A stretch of 64,000 bases of DNA from Candidatus Opimibacter skivensis (GCA_016722045.1 JADKGY010000001.1:434001-498000), one strand, 5' to 3'. Positions 18,539 to 28,536 are shown, numbered from the stretch's first letter. Program-made: numbers and translations. The notes: generated by a model from the sequence alone, not told the origin.

Positions 18539-18546
18539 TACCTTTG
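18539..18546 (+). promoter_or_regulatory. Candidate -7 box (TACCTTTG) just before the ABC-F start
   Basis: A perfect TAnnTTTG box ends five bases before the ATG at 18552. If used, transcription would start at or beside the ATG, giving a leaderless or near-leaderless mRNA. No clear -33 TTTG is seen; the upstream DNA is the pyrimidine tract. Confidence 0.35.
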
Positions 18547-18551
18547 CGGCT

Positions 18552-20495
18552 ATGTTATTAGTGAAGGATGTAAAATTGACTTTTGGGGACAGGACATTGC
18601 TTGATAATGTGTCATTTGCGCTGAGATATGGTGAAAAAGCGGCCTTAATAGGCAGGAATGGTTCCGGAAAATCAACTTTACTTAAAATCATTGCCGGTTT
18701 GGGGGAGCCTGACTCTGGTATTATTGACCGGCCAGCGGAATTAGCTTATCTGAAGCAGGAGATTTCCATAGATCCTAATTTGACGGTCATGGAGGCTGCT
18801 TATTCAGCTTTTGACAAGGTCAGAGAAATCAATGCTGAGATTGACTCTATAGGACATTCATTACAAACACTCACAGATGAAGAAGAAATCCTTCATGTGA
18901 GTCAACGGATGCATGAATTGTATATGGAACTTGATCACCATGGTGCGGAAACGATTGAAGGTGATATTGAAAAAGTATTAAAAGGATTAGGCTTTGATGA
19001 AACGACATTTAATAAAACCATAGGTCAATTGTCAGGCGGATGGCAAATGCGTGTTGAATTGGCTAAGCTCTTGTTGAGTCGTCCCGATTTCATTCTTCTC
19101 GATGAGCCGACTAATCACCTTGACATGCCTTCCATCATCTGGCTTGAAAAATACCTCAAAGCTTCGTCAACAGGCATTTTGCTTGTTTCTCACGATAAAC
19201 GTTTTTTAGACCAACTGACAGACAGGACGATTGAGATTTCTCTTGGGAAGATTTATGATCTGCCACTTCCATATTCAAAGTTTATGGAAGAGAGACAAAA
19301 ACTGCGTGAAATTCAATTGGCTTCTTTCCAGAATCAGCAGAAGGATATGGAACGTAAACAAGTGCTGATCGATCGGTTTCGGGCGAAAGCATCTAAAGCA
19401 AGCATGGCCAAATCACTTGAAAAGCAACTTGAAAAAATTGACGTTATCGAATTGGAAGAGGAAGACAGGTCCACGATGAAAGTGAGATTTCCGGTTTTGG
19501 ATCGTGCTCCAAGATTGATGGTCAAGATATCAGATCTGTCTAAAAATTACGGACCGAAAGAAGTGTTGAACCATGTTGATTTCGAATTAGAACGTGCTGA
19601 AAAGATTGCTTTTGTTGGCCAAAACGGACAGGGAAAGACAACACTTGCAACGATGATCGCCGGTACATCAACACCATCTGCAGGTCTTTTGGATATAAAA
19701 GAAAATGTGTTGATTGGATATTATGCCCAGAATCAAACTGAACTTTTCGATCCGAAGAAAACTGTGTTGCAAACTATTGAAGAAAAAGCTGCACCAGAGG
19801 TCAGGACAAGAGTAAGGGCCATCTTAGGTTCTTTTTTATTCAGTGGTGAGGATGCAGATAAAAAGGTATCAGTATTGTCCGGAGGGGAGAGAGCGCGATT
19901 GGCATTAGCATGCATGATTCTCTCGCAGACCAATCTGCTGATCATGGATGAGCCTACACACCATTTGGATATTCAGGCCAAGCAGAGATTAAAAGATGCT
20001 CTTATGGAATATCCGGGAGCACTCATCATCATATCACACGACAGGGATTTTTTGACGGGGCTGACATCAAGGACAATAGAATTTGGTGGGGGTCAGATCA
20101 AAGAATACCTGGGTGACATCGATGAAATGCTGGTTAAAAAAGGAATTGAAAATTTGGACGCGCTTACGATTGCCCGTGCTCAGGCTGTGGAGGATAAATC
20201 AAAAGTGAAGCTTGAAGCAAAAGAAAAGGAATTAAAAGCACCGCCTGTTAAGAAAGAAGAACTTTTAAGTCCACAGGAGAAAAAAAATATGCAACGTCGG
20301 TTTTCACAGATTGAGAAAGATATCGCCAGTTGTGAATCCGTGATAAAGGAGAATGAAGTAAAGCTCGCAGACCCTGATTTTTATAAATCAAATGACTTTT
20401 TCAATTACGTCAGCAAGTATGAATCGAAGAAGAAGGAGTTGGAGAAACTCATGGTAGAGTGGGAGAAACTGGCAGAGCTAATGTCTAATGCATAA
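18552..20495 (+). CDS. ABC-F family ATP-binding protein
   Basis: 647 residues with two ABC ATPase domains and no membrane segments. Domain 1 has Walker A GRNGSGKST, signature LSGGWQMR and Walker B LLDEPTNHLD. Domain 2 has GQNGQGKTT, LSGGERARLAL and LIMDEPTHHLD. The linker between them is rich in charged helices (ERKQVLIDRFRAKASKASMAKS), the interdomain arm of ABC-F proteins, and the C-terminus is a coiled coil (QEKKNMQRRFSQIEKDI). ABC-F proteins act on the ribosome in translation control or antibiotic protection; this layout with a C-terminal coiled coil is nearest Uup-type/general housekeeping members. It starts five bases after a TACCTTTG box. Confidence 0.93.
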   Translation: MLLVKDVKLTFGDRTLLDNVSFALRYGEKAALIGRNGSGKSTLLKIIAGLGEPDSGIIDRPAELAYLKQEISIDPNLTVMEAAYSAFDKVREINAEIDSIGHSLQTLTDEEEILHVSQRMHELYMELDHHGAETIEGDIEKVLKGLGFDETTFNKTIGQLSGGWQMRVELAKLLLSRPDFILLDEPTNHLDMPSIIWLEKYLKASSTGILLVSHDKRFLDQLTDRTIEISLGKIYDLPLPYSKFMEERQKLREIQLASFQNQQKDMERKQVLIDRFRAKASKASMAKSLEKQLEKIDVIELEEEDRSTMKVRFPVLDRAPRLMVKISDLSKNYGPKEVLNHVDFELERAEKIAFVGQNGQGKTTLATMIAGTSTPSAGLLDIKENVLIGYYAQNQTELFDPKKTVLQTIEEKAAPEVRTRVRAILGSFLFSGEDADKKVSVLSGGERARLALACMILSQTNLLIMDEPTHHLDIQAKQRLKDALMEYPGALIIISHDRDFLTGLTSRTIEFGGGQIKEYLGDIDEMLVKKGIENLDALTIARAQAVEDKSKVKLEAKEKELKAPPVKKEELLSPQEKKNMQRRFSQIEKDIASCESVIKENEVKLADPDFYKSNDFFNYVSKYESKKKELEKLMVEWEKLAELMSNA

Positions 20496-20509
20496 TCTCA
20501 CATAAGGAC

Positions 20510-20547
20510 AAAAAAAATGCCGGTATCACCCTTTGGCTACCCCGGCA
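20510..20547 (-). terminator. Intrinsic terminator on the minus strand
   Basis: Read on the minus strand, TGCCGG (20547-20542) pairs with CCGGCA (20523-20518) and is followed by eight T residues (20517-20510). An inner GGTA/TACC pairing could extend the stem. It would end transcripts from the minus-strand genes at 20741 and above; on the plus strand no T-run follows. Confidence 0.7.
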
Positions 20548-20740
20548 AGTCTCACCCCTTTATTAATCTTAATCAGTTTTCAATCAAATTGATCCTGATC
20601 TGTAGTTACTTTTTATTTATTCGTTCTAACTTTTCTGAACGATCAACATTGTAAAGGTCACTTATTATTTAGGTTCAAACATGGACGAAAACACCTAATT
20701 TTTATTTTCAGGGTTTACCCCTATTTGGTCTTTTCTTCAA

Positions 20741-21013
20741 TTACTGAATCGCTATTTTCTGCAGAAAAGATTGATCGCCATCCTGAATCTTGAGATAAAA
20801 GATACCTGTCAGCCATGTTGGAAAATTCAACTCTATCCCTGTAGTATTGGAAGAAAGAATTGGAAGATTAACCTTCATATCGACCTGTTGTAAATCAAAC
20901 AAATCAGCCAGGACTTTAGTTGTAACATCCAATCTGGAATATTCAAGATGGAGTGATCGCATGTGTGTATTGCGCCTGATTGACATAGAACCGGCATTTT
21001 TCATCAGTTGCAT
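20741..21013 (-). CDS. Short ORF resembling a lone T9SS C-terminal sorting domain
   Basis: 90 residues with no signal peptide. The last ~45 residues (VNLPILSSNTTGIELNF..., then LTGIFYLKIQDGDQSFLQKIAIQ) match the end of type A T9SS sorting domains, where 'GxYxLxI..g..s..kkvvi' is usual. The expected PNP motif and any cargo domain upstream are missing. It may be the remnant of a deleted secreted protein or a degenerate gene; expression as an independent protein is doubtful. A minus-strand terminator lies about 190 bp downstream. The 245 bp between this ORF and the ABC-F stop hold that terminator and one small hairpin (20621-20642). Confidence 0.45.
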   Translation of the reverse strand: MQLMKNAGSMSIRRNTHMRSLHLEYSRLDVTTKVLADLFDLQQVDMKVNLPILSSNTTGIELNFPTWLTGIFYLKIQDGDQSFLQKIAIQ

Positions 21014-21096
21014 GAGAATAGAATATGATTATTGCACAAAGATGGGTAGATGCTCAGTTCAAATTCTACATGGTATACCCTGAATAAAATAATTAA

Positions 21097-23196
21097 TTAT
21101 TCGGGATTCATCAGTTTTAGTGCTTCATCATTCTTCCGCCTGAGATAATAATACGTCTCATGCTGCGAACGGACAGCCAGATCAGATCCATGTCGGTTGT
21201 ATTCATTGATATGATTGTAGTTCAATGATCTTGATTTGACATTATCACTGCTTTGAATATTCAGAATGTCTTTGATTTCCGCAATCAAACGGGGATCGAA
21301 AATCGGGAAACTGGTTTCAATTCGGAATGAAAGATTGCGTTCCATCCAATCCGCAGATGATAAGTATATGACCTCATTTCCTCCGTGGTGGAATATAAAA
21401 ACGCGACTGTGTTCCAGAAAACGATCGACAATACTGAATGCATTGATATTCTGACTCAGGTGTTTCTTTCCAGCAACCAATGAACAAATACCCCGAATGT
21501 TCAATTCTATTTTGACACCTGCATCACTGGCTTCATATAGCTTCTCAATCATTTCTTCGTCCTGCAGGCTGTTGAGTTTAAGCCTGATAGAAGCCTCTCT
21601 ACCTGCTATAGCTTCCGCCATTTCAAATTCAATCAATTGGGTAAGCGCCTTTCTTAGATTAAACTGACCTACGAGCAAATGCTTAAAGTCTTCATTCGGC
21701 AACTTGACAGTCTCAAGAAATGAAAAAATACGGGCTATTTCGTTTGTGATCCTTGGATCTGCAGTAAACAGCCCCAGGTCGCTATAAATTTTAGCTGTAA
21801 CCTCATGAAAGTTACCAGTACTTAAATACGAATAGAGTTGAGGGCCATCTTTCTCAATTCTCCTGACTAAAGCAATTTTACTGTGAACTTTCAGCCCCGG
21901 GAAGCTATAGCGTACGATAATACCAGCGCGTTCCAATTGTTCACCCCATCTCAGATTGGCTTCCTCATCAAAGCGGGCTTTCACTTCTATAAACGCATAT
22001 ACTTGTTTACCGGATTTCACAGCATTAATTAATGCATCCATGATCCGGCTATTTGGTGCTACACGGTATTGAACAATTTTAATATGTGTGACATTCGGAT
22101 CCCTGGCAGCATGTTCAAAAAACTGAATGACGGGCTCATATTTGTGGTAAGGAATGTGAATCAGATGATCGGACGAACGGATAGGTTCGAATATCGATTC
22201 CACCCCCGCGAACTGGGCATAATCCATTGGAGGTAATGGCTGATCCTTCAAATGTGTTTTCCCGTATGATGGGAAATTGAAGAAATCAAAATTGTTGTGA
22301 TACCTGCCTTCAGGAAACAAACCCAATTTTTCTACACCGAGGACATCCATTAGGTAATGAAGAAAGCTTGTCGGAATAGTTTTGTCATAGACTAACCTTG
22401 AGGCCGGACCGACATCGCGTTTTGCTAAACTTGATTTTATTTTCTTTACTAAATCTCCCTGGTATTCATCATCGATATAGAGTTCACCATCCCTGGTCAG
22501 TTTAATAGAATAGGTATCGAGGATTTGATAACCCGGAAAGAGCCACATCACGCTATGTCGTACGATGTCATCCAGCATGATGAGTTCATGTCCTGGCTTA
22601 TTTGTAGGCAACTCAATAAATCGAGGAAGATGATCTGAAGGAATTTTGATGATGCCATAATGATGCTGATTAGATTGATCGTCCTTATCCTTCATCGCTA
22701 TAGCGAGATAGAGGGCAGCATTATTGAGAAAAGGCCTAATTTTTTCCTTAACAAGTAAAACAGGCTGTACGAAAGGAAGTAGGTTGTCCTGGAAAAAAGT
22801 GTCAACGAATGCTTCTTGTTCCTGGGTGAGATCTTCGCGCAGGACAAGGTGAATATCATGGCGTTTTAATTCCGGAACGATTTGTTCCATAAAGATCAAA
22901 CTGAATTCTTCGGCATGTTCACTTACTACTTTTTGTATATTGAGCAGTACTGCTTCTGGATCGTAATCCAGCTGGCGCATTGTTTTTTTTCCAACGCGCA
23001 ACAAATTCCTATGATTGGCAACCCGGACTCTGAAAAATTCGTCAAGGTTGCTACTATATATAGCCAAAAACTTTAGTCTTTCAAAAAGGGGAACGTTTGG
23101 ATCCTTTGCTTCCTGAAGTACGCGATAATTGAAATCCAACCAGCTGATATCGCGGTGAATAAAACGACTAGATTTTAAAGTATTATCCTTTGCCAT
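21097..23196 (-). CDS. ppk1: Polyphosphate kinase 1
   Basis: 699 residues, the usual length. It makes polyphosphate from ATP. The N-terminal domain begins with the family signature RDISWLDFNYRVLQEA and SNLDEFFRVRVA. The two phospholipase-D-like catalytic domains follow: IKIVQYRVAPNSRI and PGLKVHSKIALV, with the phosphorylated His in VHSK, then the second domain with RVFIFHHGG and YLSSADWMERNL. No ppx gene is adjacent. Transcribed alone, divergently from tpiA across a 322-bp gap. Confidence 0.97.
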   Translation of the reverse strand: MAKDNTLKSSRFIHRDISWLDFNYRVLQEAKDPNVPLFERLKFLAIYSSNLDEFFRVRVANHRNLLRVGKKTMRQLDYDPEAVLLNIQKVVSEHAEEFSLIFMEQIVPELKRHDIHLVLREDLTQEQEAFVDTFFQDNLLPFVQPVLLVKEKIRPFLNNAALYLAIAMKDKDDQSNQHHYGIIKIPSDHLPRFIELPTNKPGHELIMLDDIVRHSVMWLFPGYQILDTYSIKLTRDGELYIDDEYQGDLVKKIKSSLAKRDVGPASRLVYDKTIPTSFLHYLMDVLGVEKLGLFPEGRYHNNFDFFNFPSYGKTHLKDQPLPPMDYAQFAGVESIFEPIRSSDHLIHIPYHKYEPVIQFFEHAARDPNVTHIKIVQYRVAPNSRIMDALINAVKSGKQVYAFIEVKARFDEEANLRWGEQLERAGIIVRYSFPGLKVHSKIALVRRIEKDGPQLYSYLSTGNFHEVTAKIYSDLGLFTADPRITNEIARIFSFLETVKLPNEDFKHLLVGQFNLRKALTQLIEFEMAEAIAGREASIRLKLNSLQDEEMIEKLYEASDAGVKIELNIRGICSLVAGKKHLSQNINAFSIVDRFLEHSRVFIFHHGGNEVIYLSSADWMERNLSFRIETSFPIFDPRLIAEIKDILNIQSSDNVKSRSLNYNHINEYNRHGSDLAVRSQHETYYYLRRKNDEALKLMNPE

Positions 23197-23518
23197 TAGT
23201 GGTTGTAAAAATCAAAGATTCAGAAGATGAATAGGTTAATTTAAAACCGGGTACAAACCCCATTTAGTATTGAAAAGTTAACTTCCCCATAAAATGGAAG
23301 GGTTAAAGTAGACTAATTTAGAGTTTTTGCAAAATTTAAGCTTTAGTGACCTCTAAGGCAAAAATCACACCAAAGAACCTTGCCCGGCAGGTTGAAGCAG
23401 CGATCCAACTTCCCCATAAAATCAGAATTATTACCTTCTGAATAGGTTGATCGCAGCCGGGGACGGGTATCTTTGTCGAATCTGAAAAATTTAACCCATA
23501 AAGTATAATATAACGTCA
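23197..23518. other. 322-bp divergent intergenic region with a 16-bp direct repeat
   Basis: The gap between ppk1 (-) and tpiA (+) contains no gene. AACTTCCCCATAAAAT occurs twice (23280-23295 and 23407-23422) and GAATAGGTT twice (23229-23237 and 23440-23448). These could be duplicated regulatory sites for the divergent genes; that is inference. Confidence 0.5.
23447..23475 (+). promoter_or_regulatory. Candidate Bacteroidota promoter of tpiA
   Basis: TTG at 23447-23449 and a perfect -7 box TATCTTTG at 23468-23475 are 18 bp apart. The predicted transcript would have a leader of about 35-40 nt before the tpiA ATG at 23519. Confidence 0.55.
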
Positions 23519-24286
23519 ATGAATGAGATTCGTAAGAAAATAGTAGCTGCAAACTGGAAAATGAATACCACTGTCACCCAAGGTGAAAAGTTGGTTGAGG
23601 ATATTCTGCTGCATTTACCCGGAGAATTGAATTGTACGGTCATTATTGCACCTCCGTTTACACACCTTCCAATGCTTGTAAAAAAAGTAGAAGGAACTAA
23701 AATTTGTAGTGCTGCACAGAATTGTCATCAGGATAAATCAGGTGCGTTTACCGGAGAAATTTCGGTAGATATGTTAAGCGATTTGGGCGTAAACTATGTA
23801 ATAATAGGCCACTCCGAAAGAAGGCAATTATTTCATGAGGATAACGAGATCATTAAGCTTAAGTTGGATGCTGTACTTGCTGCGGGTCTGCTTCCCATTT
23901 TTTGCTGCGGAGAACCTTTGGATATAAGGGAGTCAGAGACCCAAAATATATTTGTTCATCAGCAACTTGAAGAAAGTTTATTTCATCTTCATAAAGATGA
24001 CTTTGCTAAAGTTTGTATCGCTTATGAACCAATATGGGCTATTGGGACAGGCGTGACGGCATCACCTGAACAAGCACAGGAAATGCACATGTTCATCAGA
24101 GACAAGATTGCAATCCGCTACAATAAGTTCGTAAGTGAAACAACAAGAATATTGTATGGAGGCAGTATAAAAGCAGACAACGCAAAAACATTATTTTCTC
24201 AGGACGACGTTGACGGGGGATTGGTCGGTGGCGCCTCTTTGAATTCCGCTGGATTCCTGGATATTATCAGGGCTGCATGTGGATAA
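23519..24286 (+). CDS. tpiA: Triosephosphate isomerase
   Basis: 255 residues. It interconverts dihydroxyacetone phosphate and glyceraldehyde-3-phosphate in glycolysis. Catalytic Lys14 is in AANWKMN, the electrophile His in IIGHSERR, the base Glu in AYEPIWAIGTG (the following loop closes over the substrate), and the phosphate-binding YGGSIKADN and GGLVGGASL are intact. Single gene with its own likely promoter at 23447-23475. Confidence 0.98.
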   Translation: MNEIRKKIVAANWKMNTTVTQGEKLVEDILLHLPGELNCTVIIAPPFTHLPMLVKKVEGTKICSAAQNCHQDKSGAFTGEISVDMLSDLGVNYVIIGHSERRQLFHEDNEIIKLKLDAVLAAGLLPIFCCGEPLDIRESETQNIFVHQQLEESLFHLHKDDFAKVCIAYEPIWAIGTGVTASPEQAQEMHMFIRDKIAIRYNKFVSETTRILYGGSIKADNAKTLFSQDDVDGGLVGGASLNSAGFLDIIRAACG

Positions 24287-24708
24287 CAATGTTGAAAATT
24301 TATAATCGAAATATTTGCATTTAACTAATAATCAAATTAAATTTATATCCTTCCTGATAATGAACAGGAATTAAAGTAAAAAGTCAGATTCACCAATTTC
24401 CGTATTCGTATGATTGAATCAATTCTTCTGCGAGCGGCATGGTAGAAAATAATTACCTCTGGTAAAAATGAGTATACCCGCCAGGGAAAGGTAGTCATGA
24501 CAAGGGGTGACCTAGTGGTCATAGCCCCAGTACCGGGTGGCTTATTAGTCAATAAAACCGGTGCAGTGCAGAATCATTTTATGTTTTCCGCGTATTCGAT
24601 AGAAAACCGGATGAACCAACTTGAGATGAGAGAAAGCACAAATGGATAAGGGATTCATACATCATCATTGGTGAATGGATCCCTTTCCTTTTGTACGCAC
24701 GTCATTTG
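24287..24708. other. 422-bp intergenic region without a supported gene
   Basis: This gap lies between the converging tpiA and the giant T9SS gene. The only clear structure is a stem-loop in which GGGG-TGACC (24504-24512) pairs with GGTCA (24517-24521) and, past a 3-nt bulge, CCCC (24525-24528). Short ORFs here have no protein-like pattern. Confidence 0.5.
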
Positions 24709-27700
24709 TTATTGTATAATCACTTTAAACCATGACGAATTTCCATCCGCCAGAGTTATTCTGACAAAACACAAGCTACCAGAAACGGCATGCGGAGAAT
24801 CAATCGAAACCGGAACTCCTGAGGCGAATTTATCTGATGATAAAATCAAATGCCCATTCGTGTCCCACCACTGTACTTGCTGTATCTCGACATGATTTCC
24901 ATTTGGACTGAAGACGCTCAATTTTTCACCACCGGTAACAATCGTTGGCCAAATCTTTAATTCAAATTGAGCCTTGACCGGATCATTAATCCCTGTAACC
25001 ATGGGAACAACAAAATTGAATTTTTGAGTACATCCCTTGCTATCCGTGACTGTAAGGATGTACGCACCATGTTGTACTCCAAAAAGGCTTTCAGTTGTCC
25101 TTCCGTTATTCCACAGGAATGTAAATGGTGGAGAGCCACCAAGTATTTCGACCAGAATAGCACCGTTATTAGTTCCATTATCTCCAATGATGGATAGATC
25201 ATTGATGACGATTGCAGGCAAGACAGAGAGATGTAAAGTAGTTTTATGGAAACATCCCGGATTTGATTCTTCAACATGAAAATAGTCTCCGGGCTGATAT
25301 ATATCAGTGCCCGAGAAATTCAATGTATCGCCGAAGCAGATTGTTTGTGCAATCTCATTATAAATAGTGTCATATACGGTCAATGTCAAATGAATAAAAC
25401 TTGAGCATCCTTCCGGCGTGAAATATTCAATAATCTGATCCGTTGTCTCTGTATACGGTACTTCTAATACAAATACAGTATCTCCGTGACAAATTTCCCT
25501 TTCAATGGTTTCCGTTGTGGTAGGAACAACATTCAACATCAGAGATACTATACTGTCACAATGATTGGCAGCACCGTTATTGAGGGTAACTGAATATGTT
25601 CCTGATTCAGAGAAAATCTGTGTGCCTATTACAATTGACTGGCCTTCGCAAATAGACGTATCAATGACAGTCGAACCTACAGGTTTGACAGTGACATTTA
25701 CCACACCTAAACCATCACCTGGACAAAGCCCATCATGAATACTTCCTATTTTGAACCGACTTGTAAACTCAGGATCTACCTGAATGGCAAGATGCATTTG
25801 TTCACTCAGAACATTTGCAAAAAATATGTTGTCTCTGAATAGCTCGATAGCGAAAGGCGGGGTGCCTGTACAATCAAAATTAAGTGTTACAGTAGAACCT
25901 CCACATATTGTGTTTGGTCCTGACAAACTTATTCGTCCGGTAGGCAAAGGCCGAACATAAACATCAAATTCAACCGGATTAGTCTGGCAACTGGATCCTG
26001 AGGCCCATAGTTGGTAATGGACTTTTATTAAGCCTGAAGTATTGTTAGTCAAAACCTGGTAAAACTGCAGCGCATTATTTTGAGAAAATGAGCCCGTAAT
26101 GCCATTATCCGGATAGGCAATCCAGGAGTAGGTCACGGGGGGCTGGATATTTGTCTGCGGAAATAAAATGATAGTATCCTTGCTGCATATAGTTTTATCG
26201 GTGATCACCTCAATGCCTGGATGAAGGCAACATACCATATTGGCGGTAAACGTTTCTTCCTGATCATATGCACATGCCAGACTTTCATGACTACCTATCT
26301 CACCATCTGAAAAAGTCCTCATGCTAACACTGGCATCCATGCTTGTCACACAATCTTCTAATACCGGAAGTGTAAAGCAAACCTTCCACTTATCAGGTGT
26401 AGGTAAACAATCAAAAATATCGCCGGTAGTTTCATCTGGTCCTGAGTTCGGAAGCGGATCATTAAGATTTGTAAAATACCATCCTGCCGGCATTCCCTGT
26501 CCACCATCAAATCCATTTATGGGATTGGAGATATTGTACCTGATATCCCCAAGTTTGTACCAATCCCAGAATCCATTGTTGCTCACGGGAGCAAGCATTG
26601 AATCTACCTTAAGTGGCATACCAAAAATGTCGAAACCTGCAGGATCCCAGCCCGGGCCAAAAGACGGAACCAAACCCTGAAAACCATTACAATCGAGTTT
26701 ATTCCAATCTTTTAATTCATAACAGAACTGAACTTTTTCACCTGGTTCATATGGACCGTGCAATGGACTACCAAAAGATGTGTGAGTTACGTAAAGAGAA
26801 TCCCGTTCATTGCAAAATTCAACATGGATTGAAGTGGCACAAAAATCAAAAGCACCTTCATTTCCTTCAGCATCTGTTATTGCTACTACATAAGTAGTAA
26901 ATGGCGTCACGGTAATATATTGCATCAATACAGATCCGTTCGAACCTGTAGCACATTTGACCTGTGTGAAATTGGAACAATTGACGGACTTGAGTAATCC
27001 TATTTGTGGTTGATTAAAATCGTTTGAGGTCACGCTCAATGTCAGAAGATCAGCATTAGCGCCTGTAGTGAGTTTATAGAAAGCTGTAGCATTTTCAAAA
27101 TCCGAACAAGGGCCCTGAAGAAAGAATGGTCCGGGTTGAAGACCTGCATTGCAACCCTCTACACAGAGAAGAACTCCGGTAGATGGAGGGAATATTTCGT
27201 TATTGAGAGTTGAATCAGGAAGACACTGGAATTCTTCGGAGCACGGAGGTGAGTTTGTGTTGAGTGTCATATACCACATATCCTGCTGACTGAATGTATT
27301 CACCGGGACATTCTTATCAGCGGAAAGTGTTGTGCTCAATACATGAAAAACTGTATCAATAGTCATGACGTCAACAGCCTGATCACCAGCTGAACCACCA
27401 TAATTCATCTGATGTATAATATTTCCATTCAGATCAATGGTTAGCATCCAAACATCAGTCAGACCTTTATTTCCGGTGAGATTGATATCGTCACTATTAC
27501 TTGTAGCTGCTATGACCAACTTATTTAAGCCATACCGATCAAGCTTGGCACCAATGTCATTACTTCCACCTCCGTATCTGACCATTTGCTTGGTGTTCCC
27601 GGTTGCATTATCCAGCCTTATCAGCCAGATATCGTTGGAACCGTAGTTCTCACCAAAATCTCCATCATGCGATGCTGAATGGCAAGTGATGTACACATCA

Positions 27701-28536
27701 CCATTCTTGTGAACAAGAATATCGGATGCTACATCATCCAATGAACCACCAAAATTCTTTTGCCATAATAAGTTGCCCTGCGGACCCAATTTGAATACCC
27801 ATACATCCGCACCGCCTGCATTTACATCAAGACCTGTCAGATTCGAATAACTGGTAGCCGCAACATATATATTACTATTGATATCAGAAGTAATGGCGGC
27901 AGGGGAATCCTTTAACGAACCTCCCATCAAAGCTGTCCATTTAGTATTGAAGACTGCATCGACATTTACGATCCAGACATCAGATACACCATGATTCACT
28001 TTGTTATCAAGTTCAAGTGAGGTGGCTTCCAATGCCATGGTTACATTTCCGGAGATATGACGATAGGCATCGACTGCGGTTTCGGATATAGTACCGCCAA
28101 AGATGGCACCGAAGCTAAGGTCGCCATTATTATTTGTTCTCATGAGCCACCCTCCTGTCTGTCCATGGAGTGTTCCATAGACACCCTGGTCATTTCGTGT
28201 AGTCCCGAAAGCAATGACTCCTCCATCTGTGTGGGGCATGACATTAGTCAGATCATCATTCCCAAAACCGCCATAATTACGATTCCAGATAGGAAATCCA
28301 TCAATAGTTCTTTTCTGAATCCAATAATCAGATCCGCCATTGTTGCCGGGAATATCTCCATCCGTAGAAAATGTCCGTGCACCTATAAATATTTTAGTAG
28401 AATCTGAATTGACGGCGATATCTTTTGCTTCATCAAGTGAATTGCCGCCAAATATCAGAGAAGTCTGAATAGAAAACTGGCCTGAGATAGAGATGGAGGC
28501 TGACAATAGCAATGTAAGTATGAGTATTCTTTGCAT
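24709..28536 (-). CDS. Giant T9SS-secreted multidomain protein with a SprB-like repeat
   Basis: 1275 residues with signal peptide (ILTLLLSASISISGQ). The first ~400 residues carry ~60-residue repeats ending in 'GGS..D.a.di' and 'D.WvlkL...Gn..w.k.yGG' (LGPQGNLLWQKNFGGSLDD, TIDLNGNIIHQMNYGGSAGD), which is a beta-propeller-like array. A Cys-rich region and several PKD/Ig-like modules follow, including repeats of 'ICxGDTxxF' (CEGQSIVIG, CHGDTVFVL, CFGDTLNFSG). Near the end is a SprB-type repeat (GGSPPFTFLWNNG ... YILTVTDSKGCT), found in gliding adhesins. The last ~80 residues look like a T9SS sorting domain. It is most likely a surface adhesin or structural protein; no enzyme is visible. Confidence 0.82.
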   Translation of the reverse strand: MQRILILTLLLSASISISGQFSIQTSLIFGGNSLDEAKDIAVNSDSTKIFIGARTFSTDGDIPGNNGGSDYWIQKRTIDGFPIWNRNYGGFGNDDLTNVMPHTDGGVIAFGTTRNDQGVYGTLHGQTGGWLMRTNNNGDLSFGAIFGGTISETAVDAYRHISGNVTMALEATSLELDNKVNHGVSDVWIVNVDAVFNTKWTALMGGSLKDSPAAITSDINSNIYVAATSYSNLTGLDVNAGGADVWVFKLGPQGNLLWQKNFGGSLDDVASDILVHKNGDVYITCHSASHDGDFGENYGSNDIWLIRLDNATGNTKQMVRYGGGSNDIGAKLDRYGLNKLVIAATSNSDDINLTGNKGLTDVWMLTIDLNGNIIHQMNYGGSAGDQAVDVMTIDTVFHVLSTTLSADKNVPVNTFSQQDMWYMTLNTNSPPCSEEFQCLPDSTLNNEIFPPSTGVLLCVEGCNAGLQPGPFFLQGPCSDFENATAFYKLTTGANADLLTLSVTSNDFNQPQIGLLKSVNCSNFTQVKCATGSNGSVLMQYITVTPFTTYVVAITDAEGNEGAFDFCATSIHVEFCNERDSLYVTHTSFGSPLHGPYEPGEKVQFCYELKDWNKLDCNGFQGLVPSFGPGWDPAGFDIFGMPLKVDSMLAPVSNNGFWDWYKLGDIRYNISNPINGFDGGQGMPAGWYFTNLNDPLPNSGPDETTGDIFDCLPTPDKWKVCFTLPVLEDCVTSMDASVSMRTFSDGEIGSHESLACAYDQEETFTANMVCCLHPGIEVITDKTICSKDTIILFPQTNIQPPVTYSWIAYPDNGITGSFSQNNALQFYQVLTNNTSGLIKVHYQLWASGSSCQTNPVEFDVYVRPLPTGRISLSGPNTICGGSTVTLNFDCTGTPPFAIELFRDNIFFANVLSEQMHLAIQVDPEFTSRFKIGSIHDGLCPGDGLGVVNVTVKPVGSTVIDTSICEGQSIVIGTQIFSESGTYSVTLNNGAANHCDSIVSLMLNVVPTTTETIEREICHGDTVFVLEVPYTETTDQIIEYFTPEGCSSFIHLTLTVYDTIYNEIAQTICFGDTLNFSGTDIYQPGDYFHVEESNPGCFHKTTLHLSVLPAIVINDLSIIGDNGTNNGAILVEILGGSPPFTFLWNNGRTTESLFGVQHGAYILTVTDSKGCTQKFNFVVPMVTGINDPVKAQFELKIWPTIVTGGEKLSVFSPNGNHVEIQQVQWWDTNGHLILSSDKFASGVPVSIDSPHAVSGSLCFVRITLADGNSSWFKVIIQ

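Noticed and set aside
18319..18691. Pro/Phe/Leu-rich and Glu/Lys/Ala-rich ORFs over 18319-18691
   Set aside because: These are translations of the pyrimidine minisatellite on the two strands and overlap the ABC-F start.
24343..24552. 69-residue minus-strand ORF in the gap after tpiA
   Set aside because: No recognisable pattern and no neighbour or start support.
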